The notes: a model not told the origin generated them from the letters alone. Counted from the first letter of the stretch, positions 53,462-63,898 are shown. The stretch is 64,000 nt of DNA from Zeaxanthinibacter enoshimensis (GCF_004362865.1 NZ_SNYI01000001.1:1384105-1448104); one strand, 5' to 3'. Made by a program: numbers and translations.

Positions 53462-55924
53462 TCAACCCTGGCTGAATATGGTGACATCCAGGTCTTCTTC
53501 AATAGTCACCAGGTCCGGTCTGCCATTGTTATCCCAGTCTGCCATATCCGGGACCGTGTTCCCGTAGACCGGGAAACCGGGAATGTAATTCCCCTGGTCA
53601 TCCATCAGGAATACCTGCCTGGATTGCAGGTCGGCCAGGGCAATAAAGTTCTGTTTTCCAAATCGGAATATCCTCGGTTTGGTATAGACCCCGTAGTCTA
53701 GCGGAATCTCTTTTCCACCTATCTGGATGAGGTTTTCATTGGTATAAGTAAGGATATTTTCCCGTGCAGCCCAACCGTGATCGGCAGGAAGGTTCAGGTT
53801 TCTCTGGCTGATCTTCCCATTCCCATCGATGAGGACCAGGTTCCCGTTCTTTTCGGTCACCGCGAAATTATTCCTGTATACAAACACTTCGTTATCCGAG
53901 AAGTCGATTTTCCTCTTAACGGGTACCCTTGTTTTACCTACCCGGTTAAGGATCTTCAGCTGCCCGTTCTCCAGGAGAAAGACCAGGTAATCCTTCCCTG
54001 AGATCCGGAAATGCTTAGGTGCTTGCAGAACGGGACTTTCCGCCTTGGTATAGGTAAAACCTTTGACGATCTTCCCTTTGGAATTATACATTTTCACAGT
54101 CTCTCCCTGCGTGACCACGAACCTGTAATTCCGGTTGCGGTTATAGTCAAATACCGCCAGTGGGTTCAGGTTGCCACCCGGGTACGAAAAGGTGAAGGGG
54201 GCAACTTCTTTACCATTCCTGTCCAGGATGATGAACTGGTGGTCAGTGGTAAAGGCCAGCTGTAGTCGGCCGTTCTTATAAAGGTCTACCTGGTGGATCT
54301 CTCCCTGTATGGGCCCATCGAGCTGTTTGGTCCAGAGGATCCCTTTGTTCGGATCGATGAGGTACAGGCGAAAAGCTTCATCCTGGATCACGACCTCTTT
54401 CTTCCCGCTGCGATGGTTGGTCACAAATTGAGGGGCGGTCAGTGCTTTGGACTGCAGGCTGTATTTTGTTTTTTTCCATGTATTGTCTGCCACGCCAACA
54501 CCCTGTTCCTGTTGCGCAAGCAGGGTGGTGTGGAAGAAATTGTTTTCTGCGATCACCTGCATCGCGAAAATATAATCTTCCTTTCCTGTATTTAGTGATA
54601 ACATAGGCGACGGAATCCTGAAGCCATCTTCAGAAAGAATTTCTAAGCCTTGCTGTGAAGCTATCAGCAGGATGTTGCTTTCATCGGCAAGAGAAGTTCG
54701 TACCGTTTGGTAGCCGGGGCTATTCCTGTAGGTGGCCTTGCGGGTAAAAGAGGCTATGATATCCTGGATAGTACTGCGATCCCTGGCAAAAACGAAGGTA
54801 TTCTCTAAAACAGTGTAAAAACCGGGTTTGAAATTTTCGAGCAGCGGACTAAAAGCTTCGGTCAGTATATCGTTTTCCTGCAGTGCAAAGATCTCGCTGC
54901 CCATACTGTTTTCCGCTGTGCCGCCTATTGTTCCCAACAGCTCGTTCAGATCCTGGGGGCCGTAGGTGTGGAGCATCACAGCTTTGGATCCTTCCATATA
55001 TACGATCCCCAATTCTTCCACGGTTTCGAACACCGATTTATCAGCAGCGGTCGAATCCTGAACAACAACAAGGTTTTTATCAAACACCTTTATATTCCGG
55101 AATATATAGCTGACCATGGCGAGGCTGTTTTCAGGAGCGATATCAGGGGTCCTGGTGGCCAGGGTGCCTGTATTCCGAAAAAGAGGGACCAGGGTATTGG
55201 TCGAATCGGGCATGATCCCCACCCCGTTGAGCCGCAGGCCATGACTGGTGATCTCGGCATCCAGGGCTATCCAGTCTGAGAAGTAAGCTAAGTCTGCCCC
55301 CTGGGCTTTAAAAGAGGTATTTTGAAATAATGAGATTTCGGGGTCCAGGTTCAGGAAAATATTCGCACTCTTTCCGGGATTGGCGGTTTCATACAGGGTG
55401 CGAAGTGTTTCTGAGACTCCGGGACCTTCGGTTTCAACATTTTGCTTTAATAGAGCGATCGAATTACTCATTTTAAAGGTTCCCCGGTCTTGTGTGGTGA
55501 AGAAAAGAAGGTCCTCTGCTTCGTATTTCTTAAAGGTGTGACTGCCGGAGGTGATCGTTTCTATACTTTTATTTTTTACAGAGGACAGGTCTATACTGTC
55601 CGGGGCCTGGCGGGCCATATACAGGTAAGCGAGGGAGTCCCGGCCTGTAATAGTCAGTGCCAGCAGTTGTTCCCCATGTATCTCTAAGAATGAGAGGCCC
55701 CTGAGCAATACCTCGATTTTTTGAGGGATACCGTCCCCGAGCCCCAGTTGGATCAGTTTATTGGATTTTAGTTCGGACTGCAGTTGCTGCGGGTTGTTGA
55801 TCTTTACAAGCGCAGAGGTTCCGGGAGGCAGTTGTGCGATCAGCTCTGTAACGGGCCTTTGATCTTCCCTGCATCCGAGGGTTATGGTTAAAGTAAGAAA
55901 CAGGAGTATTCTCAGTGACTTCAA
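53462..55924 (-). CDS. Large lipoprotein with C-terminal propeller-like region
   Basis: The protein has 820 residues. It starts with a lipobox (LTLTITLGC). The first half has no family I recognise. The second half has repeated short strands with IDGNGKI- and DLYKNGRLQL-type turns and ends with MADWDNNGRPDLVTIEED, an FG-GAP/VCBS-like motif, suggesting a beta-propeller. It lies 30 bases after rnhB on the same strand. The function is unknown. Confidence 0.72.
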   Translation of the reverse strand: MKSLRILLFLTLTITLGCREDQRPVTELIAQLPPGTSALVKINNPQQLQSELKSNKLIQLGLGDGIPQKIEVLLRGLSFLEIHGEQLLALTITGRDSLAYLYMARQAPDSIDLSSVKNKSIETITSGSHTFKKYEAEDLLFFTTQDRGTFKMSNSIALLKQNVETEGPGVSETLRTLYETANPGKSANIFLNLDPEISLFQNTSFKAQGADLAYFSDWIALDAEITSHGLRLNGVGIMPDSTNTLVPLFRNTGTLATRTPDIAPENSLAMVSYIFRNIKVFDKNLVVVQDSTAADKSVFETVEELGIVYMEGSKAVMLHTYGPQDLNELLGTIGGTAENSMGSEIFALQENDILTEAFSPLLENFKPGFYTVLENTFVFARDRSTIQDIIASFTRKATYRNSPGYQTVRTSLADESNILLIASQQGLEILSEDGFRIPSPMLSLNTGKEDYIFAMQVIAENNFFHTTLLAQQEQGVGVADNTWKKTKYSLQSKALTAPQFVTNHRSGKKEVVIQDEAFRLYLIDPNKGILWTKQLDGPIQGEIHQVDLYKNGRLQLAFTTDHQFIILDRNGKEVAPFTFSYPGGNLNPLAVFDYNRNRNYRFVVTQGETVKMYNSKGKIVKGFTYTKAESPVLQAPKHFRISGKDYLVFLLENGQLKILNRVGKTRVPVKRKIDFSDNEVFVYRNNFAVTEKNGNLVLIDGNGKISQRNLNLPADHGWAARENILTYTNENLIQIGGKEIPLDYGVYTKPRIFRFGKQNFIALADLQSRQVFLMDDQGNYIPGFPVYGNTVPDMADWDNNGRPDLVTIEEDLDVTIFSQG

Positions 55925-55954
55925 GGGTTGGGAGTTTGTGGTAAAAATACAATT

Positions 55955-56551
55955 TTAGAGTTCAAGTTTAAGCTGTTTCGGCAGTAACTGGAAGCTCTTC
56001 CGGTGATAGGGACTGACCCCGTATTTTTTGATAGCCTCCCGGTGTTCGGCGGTGGGATAGCCTTTATTCTTTTTCCAGTTATACATCGGGTACTCCTCGT
56101 GAATCTTCTCCATATAGGCATCGCGATAGGTCTTGGCCAGCACAGAGGCGGCAGCAATACTGAGATACTTCCCGTCTCCTTTTATGACACATTCATAGGG
56201 AACTGCGCCGTAAGGTTTGAAGCGGTTCCCGTCGACGAGAATTTTTTCGGGATTTTGTTTAAGGTCAGAAAGGGCGTGGTGCATGGCTTCGATAGAAGCG
56301 TTCAGAATGTTTATCTCGTCTATGGTTTCCGGGTGCAGGTGGGCAACGCTGTAGCAAATGGCGTGCTGTTCGATCAGGGGACGGATCATATTCCTGAGCC
56401 CGACGCTTAGTTTTTTGGAGTCGTTAAGCTGTTCATATTCAGTGTGCCCGTCCAGGATCACAGCAGCAGCGGTAACAGGCCCGGCAAGGCAGCCGCGGCC
56501 GGCCTCATCGGTTCCCGCAATAATTAAAGAAGGGTTAAATCGTATCAGCAT
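55955..56551 (-). CDS. rnhB: Ribonuclease HII
   Basis: The protein has 198 residues, the usual length. AGTDEAGRG supplies D15 and E16; a further acidic residue is in ILVDGNR and the motif [14 protein letters not shown] follows. It removes RNA from RNA-DNA hybrids, including single ribonucleotides. The large lipoprotein gene follows after 30 bases. Confidence 0.96.
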   Translation of the reverse strand: MLIRFNPSLIIAGTDEAGRGCLAGPVTAAAVILDGHTEYEQLNDSKKLSVGLRNMIRPLIEQHAICYSVAHLHPETIDEINILNASIEAMHHALSDLKQNPEKILVDGNRFKPYGAVPYECVIKGDGKYLSIAAASVLAKTYRDAYMEKIHEEYPMYNWKKNKGYPTAEHREAIKKYGVSPYHRKSFQLLPKQLKLEL

Positions 56552-56732
56552 AGGCCGGCAAAATATGAAGAAAAGGTTAATTCTGTTAATGTTTAACGCC
56601 CCTGTTTGGAAATGTTGGAAATGCGGTAATGTTCCACGAAATGTGTTAAAAAACCAGCATTATTTATGAATCCTTGCAAATTATATAAAAGAGTGAGATA
56701 TTCGCCGACTGATAATCCAAAAACCTAATTAA

Positions 56733-59543
56733 ATGAGATTAAAACTATGTAGTATATTAACACTGTTCGCGGTGTTATGTACGGGCCTGTCTTTCGGGCA
56801 GGAGAAGACCATTACTGGTACCGTGGTTGACCAGTACGGGATGCCGCTCCCAGGAGTGAACATCCTTGTAGAAAATACCACTACAGGTACTCAGACCGAC
56901 TTTGATGGAAAATACTCTATCCAGGCCAGTCAGGGATCTACTCTTATTTTTACTTACATCGGACAGCAAACCGTCCGTAAACAAGTAGGAGCCTCGAACA
57001 CCATCGATGTTAGCATGAAAGAAGATGCAGAAGCATTGGAGGAAGTGATCGTTACCGGGCAGGGTTCCGGTATCCAGAAAAGGAAGCTTTCTACTACTGT
57101 TGATGTTCTTAAAGAAGAGGACATTGATAAACTGCCAGCTAACCAGATAGACCAGTTATTACAGTCTACTACTCCTAGTGCACAGATCCGTCTGAGCTCA
57201 GGACAGCCTGGAACTGCTTCTATTATCCGTACAAGGGGACCAATATCTGCAGCCTCTTCTGCAACTCCGGTGATCATCGTTGATGGTGTCCGTGTGGATA
57301 ACCTGAACTCCAACCCAGCAAATGGTATTGGAACTGGTGGAGCAAACACTTCTGCTTTAGCGGATATTCCAACAGAATCTATTGAAAGAATAGAATATAT
57401 CAAAGGTGGTGCTGCTACGACATTATACGGGGCGGACGCTGCAAATGGTGTGATCCAGATCATTACCAAGAAGGGTAAGGCTGGAAAAGCTACTGTTTTC
57501 TTCGAAAACAGGTTAGGTATTATCAAAGCTACAGACGACTTCCTGAAATATGAAAGAACTGGCGAAGCGATCTTCGAAACAGGTTTTTCACAGGAATACC
57601 GAATCGGGATCAATGGTGGTAATGAAAAATTCACCTATAACTTTGGTGGAAGTCTTTACGCTGATGACGGATTCAACGACCTGAACAAGCAGATCAAAAG
57701 AAGTTTTACTTTTGGACTGGGAGCACAGGTTACCGACCAATTAAAGTACCAGGGATCTTTCTCTTATGTTGGATTTGATTCTAACCTGGATTTTAACGCG
57801 AATACAAGTTTCTCTCGTTTTTCTGCTTTTGAAGGTGGAGGACGTGGAAACCTTGATGAGCTCAGCGATGCTGATTGGCAGGTAGAAAAAGACAGGGCTC
57901 AGCTTATCGGGGAGCTCGTAGATATCAGAAGGGTGAATAACCGTTTCACTGCTTCTAATAAATTTATCTATAGCTTTTCGGATAACCTGGAAGCTAACGC
58001 AACTGTAGGTGTTGACTATCGTACTTCTATCGATGAAGAGAATGATACCAATGCCTTGTTTATTGCTTTAGGGTCAAGACCAGAAGGTACAACTGACCAG
58101 GCAAGTTTTACTCGTTTCCTGAGGAATAACTTCACGGTTACTTCAGATTTAAACCTTACGCACAGGGCTTACACAGATAATTTCTCTTTTGTGACTATCC
58201 TTGGTGCACAGTTCTTCCGTACGGCTGACCGTCAGAACAGGTTAGACGGATCAGGTGGTGTGGATGGAACAACTTCTATCAACACTTTCCCAACTAAAAC
58301 GGCAAGCGATTTTGTATTGGAGAACGCTAACTATGGTCTTTATTTCTTAGAGAACATTGGCTTCTACAATGTAGCTTTCCTTGAATTAGGAGGACGTCTG
58401 GATGCGAACACTTCTGCTGGTAAGGATACCGAGGCACTTTTCCTGCCTAAGATCGGTCTTACCTACAACGTTTCGGATCACGATTTCTACCGTGAAAGCG
58501 GAATCTACGATGTAGTTTCAAGCATTAAATTAAGAGCTAACTACGGTGAGGCTACAAACTTCGCCCAGCCTTTCTCACAGGACAGGACTTTTGCTCTTGA
58601 ATCATTCTTGGGTGCTCCTGCCTTCCGTTTTGACCAGCCAGGTAACCCTGGCCTGATCTCGGAGACAGTAAAAACTTCTGAAGTTGGTGCTGAACTTGGA
58701 TTTTTCAACAACAGGTTAAACTTCTCCGGTACTTACTATAAGGCTATTACCGAAGATGCATTATTTACCCCAACTCAGCCACCATCTTCAGGTCTGATTC
58801 CTCAGGTTCAGAACATCGGTGAGATTGAGAACTCTGGATGGGAATTTGCTTTAAGTTCCAGAATTATCGATACAGAGAAGCACCAGTTACAAGCTTCTGT
58901 TTCTTATAACACAAACGAGAACCTTGTTACTTCTACCGGTGGAGCTGCTCCATTCGTAGTAGGAGGATTTACAGTAATCGGTTCTTGGGTGGAAGAAGGA
59001 CAGAGTCTGGGTTACCTGAGAGGTACTGCTGCTGTACTTCAGGATGACGGTTCTTATGCTTTTGAGCCTAACACGGCTCTTGGAAAAACCTTTGCTCCAA
59101 ACTTTGGTTCTATGACCCTTAACTATACTTGGGGAGACTTTAACCTGTACGCTTCTGCGGACTACCAGTTTGGTGGAAAGATCGTAGACCTTAGCTTCTT
59201 GCTGCGCCACCTGCGTGGAGTAGATGATACAGGTATTCCTGAGGAGCTTATCGGAACTACTTCTCCATTCAACTATGTGAACTTCTTCACATTTGATAAT
59301 GATTTCTTGAAAGTTAGGAACATCGGAGCTTCTTACAGGTTCGGAGATATGCTGAAGCCTTTCTCTAATGTAACCTTTGGAATTTCTGTTACCAACCCAT
59401 TCAACTGGACTGCTGGATCATTTGACCCAGAGACCACAGGGTCTGGTATCGGGGCTCAGAACGGGTTCAGTTCAGGTGGATTCGCTTATGGTACAGAGTC
59501 TGTGCCAAGGGTTTTCATGAGTTCACTGAAATTTCAATTTTAA
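56733..59543 (+). CDS. SusC/RagA-type TonB-dependent outer-membrane transporter
   Basis: The protein has 936 residues. After a signal peptide (LFAVLCTGLSFGQ) comes a carboxypeptidase-regulatory-like domain (ITGTVVDQYGMPLPGVNILV), then the plug (EALEEVIVTGQGSG, VIIVDGVRVDN) and a long beta-barrel ending in aromatic FQF. SusC proteins import glycans or peptides with a SusD lipoprotein and TonB. The SusD-like gene follows after 13 bases. No glycoside hydrolases or peptidases are adjacent, so the substrate is open. Confidence 0.95.
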   Translation: MRLKLCSILTLFAVLCTGLSFGQEKTITGTVVDQYGMPLPGVNILVENTTTGTQTDFDGKYSIQASQGSTLIFTYIGQQTVRKQVGASNTIDVSMKEDAEALEEVIVTGQGSGIQKRKLSTTVDVLKEEDIDKLPANQIDQLLQSTTPSAQIRLSSGQPGTASIIRTRGPISAASSATPVIIVDGVRVDNLNSNPANGIGTGGANTSALADIPTESIERIEYIKGGAATTLYGADAANGVIQIITKKGKAGKATVFFENRLGIIKATDDFLKYERTGEAIFETGFSQEYRIGINGGNEKFTYNFGGSLYADDGFNDLNKQIKRSFTFGLGAQVTDQLKYQGSFSYVGFDSNLDFNANTSFSRFSAFEGGGRGNLDELSDADWQVEKDRAQLIGELVDIRRVNNRFTASNKFIYSFSDNLEANATVGVDYRTSIDEENDTNALFIALGSRPEGTTDQASFTRFLRNNFTVTSDLNLTHRAYTDNFSFVTILGAQFFRTADRQNRLDGSGGVDGTTSINTFPTKTASDFVLENANYGLYFLENIGFYNVAFLELGGRLDANTSAGKDTEALFLPKIGLTYNVSDHDFYRESGIYDVVSSIKLRANYGEATNFAQPFSQDRTFALESFLGAPAFRFDQPGNPGLISETVKTSEVGAELGFFNNRLNFSGTYYKAITEDALFTPTQPPSSGLIPQVQNIGEIENSGWEFALSSRIIDTEKHQLQASVSYNTNENLVTSTGGAAPFVVGGFTVIGSWVEEGQSLGYLRGTAAVLQDDGSYAFEPNTALGKTFAPNFGSMTLNYTWGDFNLYASADYQFGGKIVDLSFLLRHLRGVDDTGIPEELIGTTSPFNYVNFFTFDNDFLKVRNIGASYRFGDMLKPFSNVTFGISVTNPFNWTAGSFDPETTGSGIGAQNGFSSGGFAYGTESVPRVFMSSLKFQF

Positions 59544-59556
59544 TACGTAACGCAAC

Positions 59557-60984
59557 ATGAAAAAAATACAATTATATATAGGTGCAGTTCTGCTATCAGC
59601 GATAGTAGGTTGTACAGGAGATTTTAAAGAGGTGGTCGACTTCACAGAAGTAACCAACCCAACCCTCTCCGAGGAGTCGGTTGTCGGCCAGCCTAACTCT
59701 GCAGTGATCTGGGCTGCGGGTATCGAAAGAGAGATATCCCGAACTTTCAACGAGATCTTGATCTTGGCTGAATTAGGTTCAGATAACTACGAGAATACAC
59801 AGACTTTCTTTAGCCAGTTCCTCGATGGATTGGATATCCGTACAACGGATCCGGACATCCGCGATACGCAGAACGAGATTGCTCGTGTAGCTAAAATGGC
59901 GCAGTTCGGATTAGAGACCGTAGGTCCTAACGATCCTAACTACAGCCCGGCTCAGGAAGCTGAGTTCCACTACTACCTTGGTCTTTCCAGGATGTTGTCG
60001 GCCATGTACTTTTCTGCATTGCCTCAGGAAACAGTAGGTGTGCCAGTTGTTTCAGCTGAGAACTACCAGTCGGCGATCCAATCTTTCCAGACTGCAGTTT
60101 CTATCAGTGCAAAGCCAGAGTACCATTTGGCAATTGCCCGATCTAACTACTATCTTGGAAATAAATCTGCTGCTGTTTCTGCTGCAAATGCTGCATTGGC
60201 TCTGAGCACTGATTTTACAAGGGAAGCTAAATTTGATGAAGCTGAAGGACCAAGTAATGCCATGGAAGATGCGCTTTATGAAAGAGCAACTTTCGATGAT
60301 TTCCAGCCGTTACCTAGCCTGGACTTCCTGGATCCTAAGTATTCATTCCTGTCTCCTGAGCAAGATGCTTCTGTACACTACTTGAAAGCAGAAGAGGCAT
60401 ACCTGATCCTTGCAGAAGCTAACCTTTCTGATGGAAATGTTGCGGCTGCCCAGGCAAATCTTAATGACCTGCTTGACCTTGTTGCTACAAGAGAAGTGCG
60501 TGTTATTGATGACCGTGCAGAACAACGTAGTGAAGTTGATCCGGGAGGAAGGCCAGATAATTCTGGAGTAGTAGTAAACGGACGTTCAGGACTTGTTCTT
60601 GACAGGCAGGACGGAGTGGTTGCTGTACCTTCAATTTCCGGTACTTCTTTAACCACAGCTGAAATAGCTGCATTTGCCAATGATGATGAATCTCTTTCTA
60701 AGCTTTACAGAACTCGTCAGGAGATCTTTATTGCTGAGGGGATCCGATTTGTTGACATGGGCGTTAAGTTGGTGATCAACGAAAACGAAATTCTTCAGAA
60801 CGAAAATGTGAATGAAGGTGATTTCGGAACTGTTGCAGTAATTCCATCTTTCATCGCGTCGATCATTCCTGATCTTGATGCATTCACTTATGATGCAGGA
60901 GCAGGAGTAGCTACTACGACTGTTGATCTTAACGATGTTCTTGTGGCTAACAAGACTTCAGAAGCTGTTGTTCCTTTCTACTAG
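59557..60984 (+). CDS. SusD/RagB-like lipoprotein
   Basis: The protein has 475 residues. The N-terminus ends in a lipobox (LLSAIVGC). TPR-like helical pairs (AEFHYYLGLSRMLSAMYF, then YHLAIARSNYYLGN) fit the SusD fold. It binds substrate on the cell surface and caps the SusC barrel. A strong terminator follows. Confidence 0.85.
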   Translation: MKKIQLYIGAVLLSAIVGCTGDFKEVVDFTEVTNPTLSEESVVGQPNSAVIWAAGIEREISRTFNEILILAELGSDNYENTQTFFSQFLDGLDIRTTDPDIRDTQNEIARVAKMAQFGLETVGPNDPNYSPAQEAEFHYYLGLSRMLSAMYFSALPQETVGVPVVSAENYQSAIQSFQTAVSISAKPEYHLAIARSNYYLGNKSAAVSAANAALALSTDFTREAKFDEAEGPSNAMEDALYERATFDDFQPLPSLDFLDPKYSFLSPEQDASVHYLKAEEAYLILAEANLSDGNVAAAQANLNDLLDLVATREVRVIDDRAEQRSEVDPGGRPDNSGVVVNGRSGLVLDRQDGVVAVPSISGTSLTTAEIAAFANDDESLSKLYRTRQEIFIAEGIRFVDMGVKLVINENEILQNENVNEGDFGTVAVIPSFIASIIPDLDAFTYDAGAGVATTTVDLNDVLVANKTSEAVVPFY

Positions 60985-61007
60985 GATACCAGTCTTTAAT
61001 ATATATG

Positions 61008-61036
61008 AAAACCCTCGCTTCGGCGGGGGTTTTTTG
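61008..61036 (+). terminator. Terminator after the SusC/SusD pair
   Basis: ACCCTCGC, a TTCG tetraloop and GCGGGGGT form an 8-base stem with one T-G wobble, followed by TTTTTT. Confidence 0.9.
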
Positions 61037-61070
61037 TTGGTACAGGTTCTGCCGGGTTTTACTAACTTTG
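61037..61070 (+). promoter_or_regulatory. Promoter of the porin gene
   Basis: TAACTTTG at 61063-61070 fits TAnnTTTG; TTG at 61037-61039 lies 23 bases upstream. The ATG follows 18 bases after the box. Confidence 0.55.
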
Positions 61071-61088
61071 ATGCCGTAATTACCCGAT

Positions 61089-63077
61089 ATGAGATACCTG
61101 ATCTTATTCCTGCTTGCTATACTATGTACTACGGTACATGCCCAGGAAGATTCGCTGCCACCAAGGCCGGTGGCGGATAGCCTGAGGACGCCTTCTGAAA
61201 GAATGCTTCCTAAGAAAAGGAGAGATACCTCAGTCACCCGGGAGATCAGTATAAAGGATTACAAGATCATCTCCTATGCACGGGATACCACTTACCTGGA
61301 CACTACCCTGACCATTAATAAGGAATACAAATACAATTACCTGCGGCGTGATGATTTTGAGTTGATGCCATTTGCTAACGTGGGTCAGCCTTATAACGCA
61401 CTGGGGCGCGATTTTATAGGGGTAGAACGGTACCCGGGAATGGGGGCAAGTACCAAGCACTTTAATTACATGGAAATAGATGATATCAATTATTACCATG
61501 TACCTACACCTATGACCGAGCTGTTCTTTAAGACGACCTTTGAGCAGGGGCAGTTGCTGGATGCCTTACTAACATTGAATACTTCTCCCCGTTTTAATGT
61601 GTCCATTGCTTATAAAGGTTTCCGTTCCCTGGGTAAATATCAACTGAACCAGGCAGAATCAGGAAACTTTAGGACTACAGCCAGTTATATCAGTAAGAAT
61701 AGTCGCTATTGGTTAAGGGGGCACATTGCAGCCCAGGATATAGAAACGGAGGAGAATGGCGGATTGCTGAATGCGGAACTGCAGTTTGAATCCCAGGATC
61801 CGGAATTCACGGACCGTTCCAGGATAGATGTGGTGCTGACCGATGCCGATGGTAAACTTGTCGGGAAACGATATTTTCTTCAGCACCAGTATACCCTACT
61901 CGGGAAAGCATCCCCGCTGGATCCGCAGCGCACCACCACACTGGGCCTGCGTCACCAGTTTGCATACGAGACCAAGTACTACCAATTCCTGCAAACCAGC
62001 CAGAACGATTATTTCGGCGAGGTCTTCCTGGACCCCATTAACGATAAAACCTATTATAAAACCATGTTCAACAGGGTAGGAGCTGTTTTTACTAACCCGG
62101 TGCTGGGTAGCCTTGAGGGTTACACGGGAGTCTACAATTATAACTATTACTTTAATAACCTGCTGATTACTGAAGAGGGGCAGGTAGATAACCAGTTGAA
62201 GGGAGAAGAGATCAGCCTGGGGGCTGCCTATCAAAAGAATATCGGGGGGTTTGACCTGGATGCAGATTTTGCCTATACGGTCTCGGGAGAGTTGACCGAT
62301 TACCAGTTCAGCGGGAAGGCAGGTTATAACTTCAATGAACAGACAGGTCTTAATGCTACACTGACGTCAAGTTCGCGCATGCCCGACCTGAATTACCTGT
62401 TGTATCAGTCCGACTACCAGAATTACAACTGGCAGAATACCGCTGTATTTGATACCCAGAAACTGAACAGTCTCCGGGTAGAGTTCAGCTCTTCCTGGTT
62501 TGGGCAGCTCAGTGGGGAGGTGACCAATATCGATAATTACACCTATTTTGCCTCAACAGCTACTGCAGAACAGATAGCAGAAGGGCAGGAGAATGCATTC
62601 GTTAAGCCATTCCAGGCCCCGGATGCGGTGAATTATTTAAAATTAGGGATCCGGAAAGAATTCCGCCTGGGCAAATGGGCCTTATATAATACGGTCATGT
62701 ACCAGAATGTTTCCGGCGGCAGTGAATATCTCAATGTTCCGGAACTGGTCACGAGGAATTCCTTGTATTTCTCCAGTCATATCTTTAAGAAGGCCATGTA
62801 CCTGCAGACCGGGGTCACCTTTAAGTATTTTACTCCTTATTATATGAATGCTTATAACCCGCTCCTGAGCGAGTTCTATATTCAGGACAGGGAGGAATTG
62901 GGTGGATACCCGCTGCTCGACTTCTTCATCAACGCCAAAGTCCGGCAGACCAGGATCTACTTAAAGGCCGAACATTTCAATTCATCCTTTGGTGAGAGCA
63001 ACTTTTATTCTGCCCCGGCATACCCTTACAGGGATTTCGTGATCCGTTTCGGACTGGTCTGGAATTTCTTCTCTTAA
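61089..63077 (+). CDS. Putative porin (Bacteroidetes Porin_10-type)
   Basis: The protein has 662 residues. It starts with a signal peptide (LILFLLAILCTTVHAQ) and ends in an aromatic beta-strand (FVIRFGLVWNFFS). The repeating amphipathic strands, with many tyrosines and phenylalanines, fit an outer-membrane beta-barrel. YNALGRDFIGVERYPGMG and FKTTFEQGQLLDALLTL match, from memory, the putative porin family of Bacteroidetes. The transported solute is unknown. Confidence 0.82.
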   Translation: MRYLILFLLAILCTTVHAQEDSLPPRPVADSLRTPSERMLPKKRRDTSVTREISIKDYKIISYARDTTYLDTTLTINKEYKYNYLRRDDFELMPFANVGQPYNALGRDFIGVERYPGMGASTKHFNYMEIDDINYYHVPTPMTELFFKTTFEQGQLLDALLTLNTSPRFNVSIAYKGFRSLGKYQLNQAESGNFRTTASYISKNSRYWLRGHIAAQDIETEENGGLLNAELQFESQDPEFTDRSRIDVVLTDADGKLVGKRYFLQHQYTLLGKASPLDPQRTTTLGLRHQFAYETKYYQFLQTSQNDYFGEVFLDPINDKTYYKTMFNRVGAVFTNPVLGSLEGYTGVYNYNYYFNNLLITEEGQVDNQLKGEEISLGAAYQKNIGGFDLDADFAYTVSGELTDYQFSGKAGYNFNEQTGLNATLTSSSRMPDLNYLLYQSDYQNYNWQNTAVFDTQKLNSLRVEFSSSWFGQLSGEVTNIDNYTYFASTATAEQIAEGQENAFVKPFQAPDAVNYLKLGIRKEFRLGKWALYNTVMYQNVSGGSEYLNVPELVTRNSLYFSSHIFKKAMYLQTGVTFKYFTPYYMNAYNPLLSEFYIQDREELGGYPLLDFFINAKVRQTRIYLKAEHFNSSFGESNFYSAPAYPYRDFVIRFGLVWNFFS

Positions 63078-63231
63078 TTTAATTGTTCCTTGCAGTTTGA
63101 TGTGATATGTCATCAAAGCGAAAATTGATTCATCCAGGTTGTCATTTTATTCATTCATCCACTGCAGGCATACTGCAACCTGTACGATTAATTTAGAACC
63201 GGGGAGGGGAGGGTGCTGTACCCGGGCTGGA

Positions 63232-63364
63232 GAGTTCGAGGTTCGAAGTTTGAAGTTCGAGGTTTGAGGCCTGCCTTCGGCCCGTCCGACCGGCAAGGGC
63301 GGGCAGGTAAATTTGAAGTTTGAGGCCTGCGTTCGGCAGGTAAATTTGAGGTTTGAAGTTTGAG
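63232..63364. repeat. 7-bp GTT(C/T)GA(A/G) array with duplicated block
   Basis: A tandem run of GTTYGAR units, interrupted twice by the block GTTTGAGGCCTGC(C/G)TTCGGC, which begins at 63262 and 63319. The block contains a GCCTGC/GGCAGG inverted pair. Confidence 0.7.
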
Positions 63365-63416
63365 AATGCAGGATTCACTAGGCGGTCCTCCGTAATTTAT
63401 TCTCTTTTCCTTTTGT

Positions 63417-63660
63417 CATCGCATCACTGCATCACCGCATCACTGCATCACCGCATCACCCGCCCGTACCGGACGGTACGTTCGGGCGGGCCGCATCACC
63501 GCATCACCGTATCACTGTATCACCGCATCACTGCATCACCCGCCCGTACCGGACGGTACGTTCGGGCGGGCCGTATCACCGTATCACTGTATCCCCGCAT
63601 CCCTGCATCACTGCATCACTGCATCACTGCATCACCGTATCACTGTATCACTGTATCACT
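63417..63660. repeat. 8-bp G(C/T)ATCAC(C/T) array with two identical palindromes
   Basis: About twenty-two units of GCATCACT and its variants, interrupted by two identical 32-base palindromic inserts at 63459-63490 and 63539-63570. Each insert has arms CCCGCCCG and CGGGCGGG with an inner GTACCG/CGGTAC pair. Confidence 0.85.
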
Positions 63661-63761
63661 ATTATTGTTAAAATCAAAAAAAATTTTAGCGGTAAAACTC
63701 TGGTTAGCAGCGGGCTTTGAATTTGTGTTGTGGAAAGCCAGGGAAAGTTCTTCAAAAAGTG

Positions 63762-63791
63762 TTGCGTGATTAAAAAACGGTTGTATATTTG
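63762..63791 (+). promoter_or_regulatory. rRNA operon promoter 1 (predicted)
   Basis: TTG at 63762-63764 is followed after 19 bases by TATATTTG at 63784-63791, an exact fit to the Bacteroidetes promoter pattern. Confidence 0.75.
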
Positions 63792-63898
63792 CAGCCGCTA
63801 AAGACAACAGCATAGTTGTTAAGCGAGGGCCTGAAAAGGCCGAGTTCTTTGAGATTTTACTGAAGCCGAAACATGAAAAATAAAATTTTCATAAAAAG

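Larger units (their letters stand above)
63078..63761. other. Gene-free gap of repeat arrays
   Basis: No gene is supported. The open frame at 63353-63769 translates repeats and is not a gene. The gap holds the 7-bp and 8-bp arrays described in separate entries, between the porin gene and the promoters at 63,762. Confidence 0.8.

Noticed and set aside
63417..63660. Possible CRISPR array
   Set aside because: The repeated unit is 8 bases long with no unique spacers; the two longer inserts are identical to each other. No cas gene is present.
63353..63769. Open reading frame of 138 codons over the 8-bp array
   Set aside because: It is a translation of tandem repeats (HHRITVSL-type text) and has no gene-like sequence.
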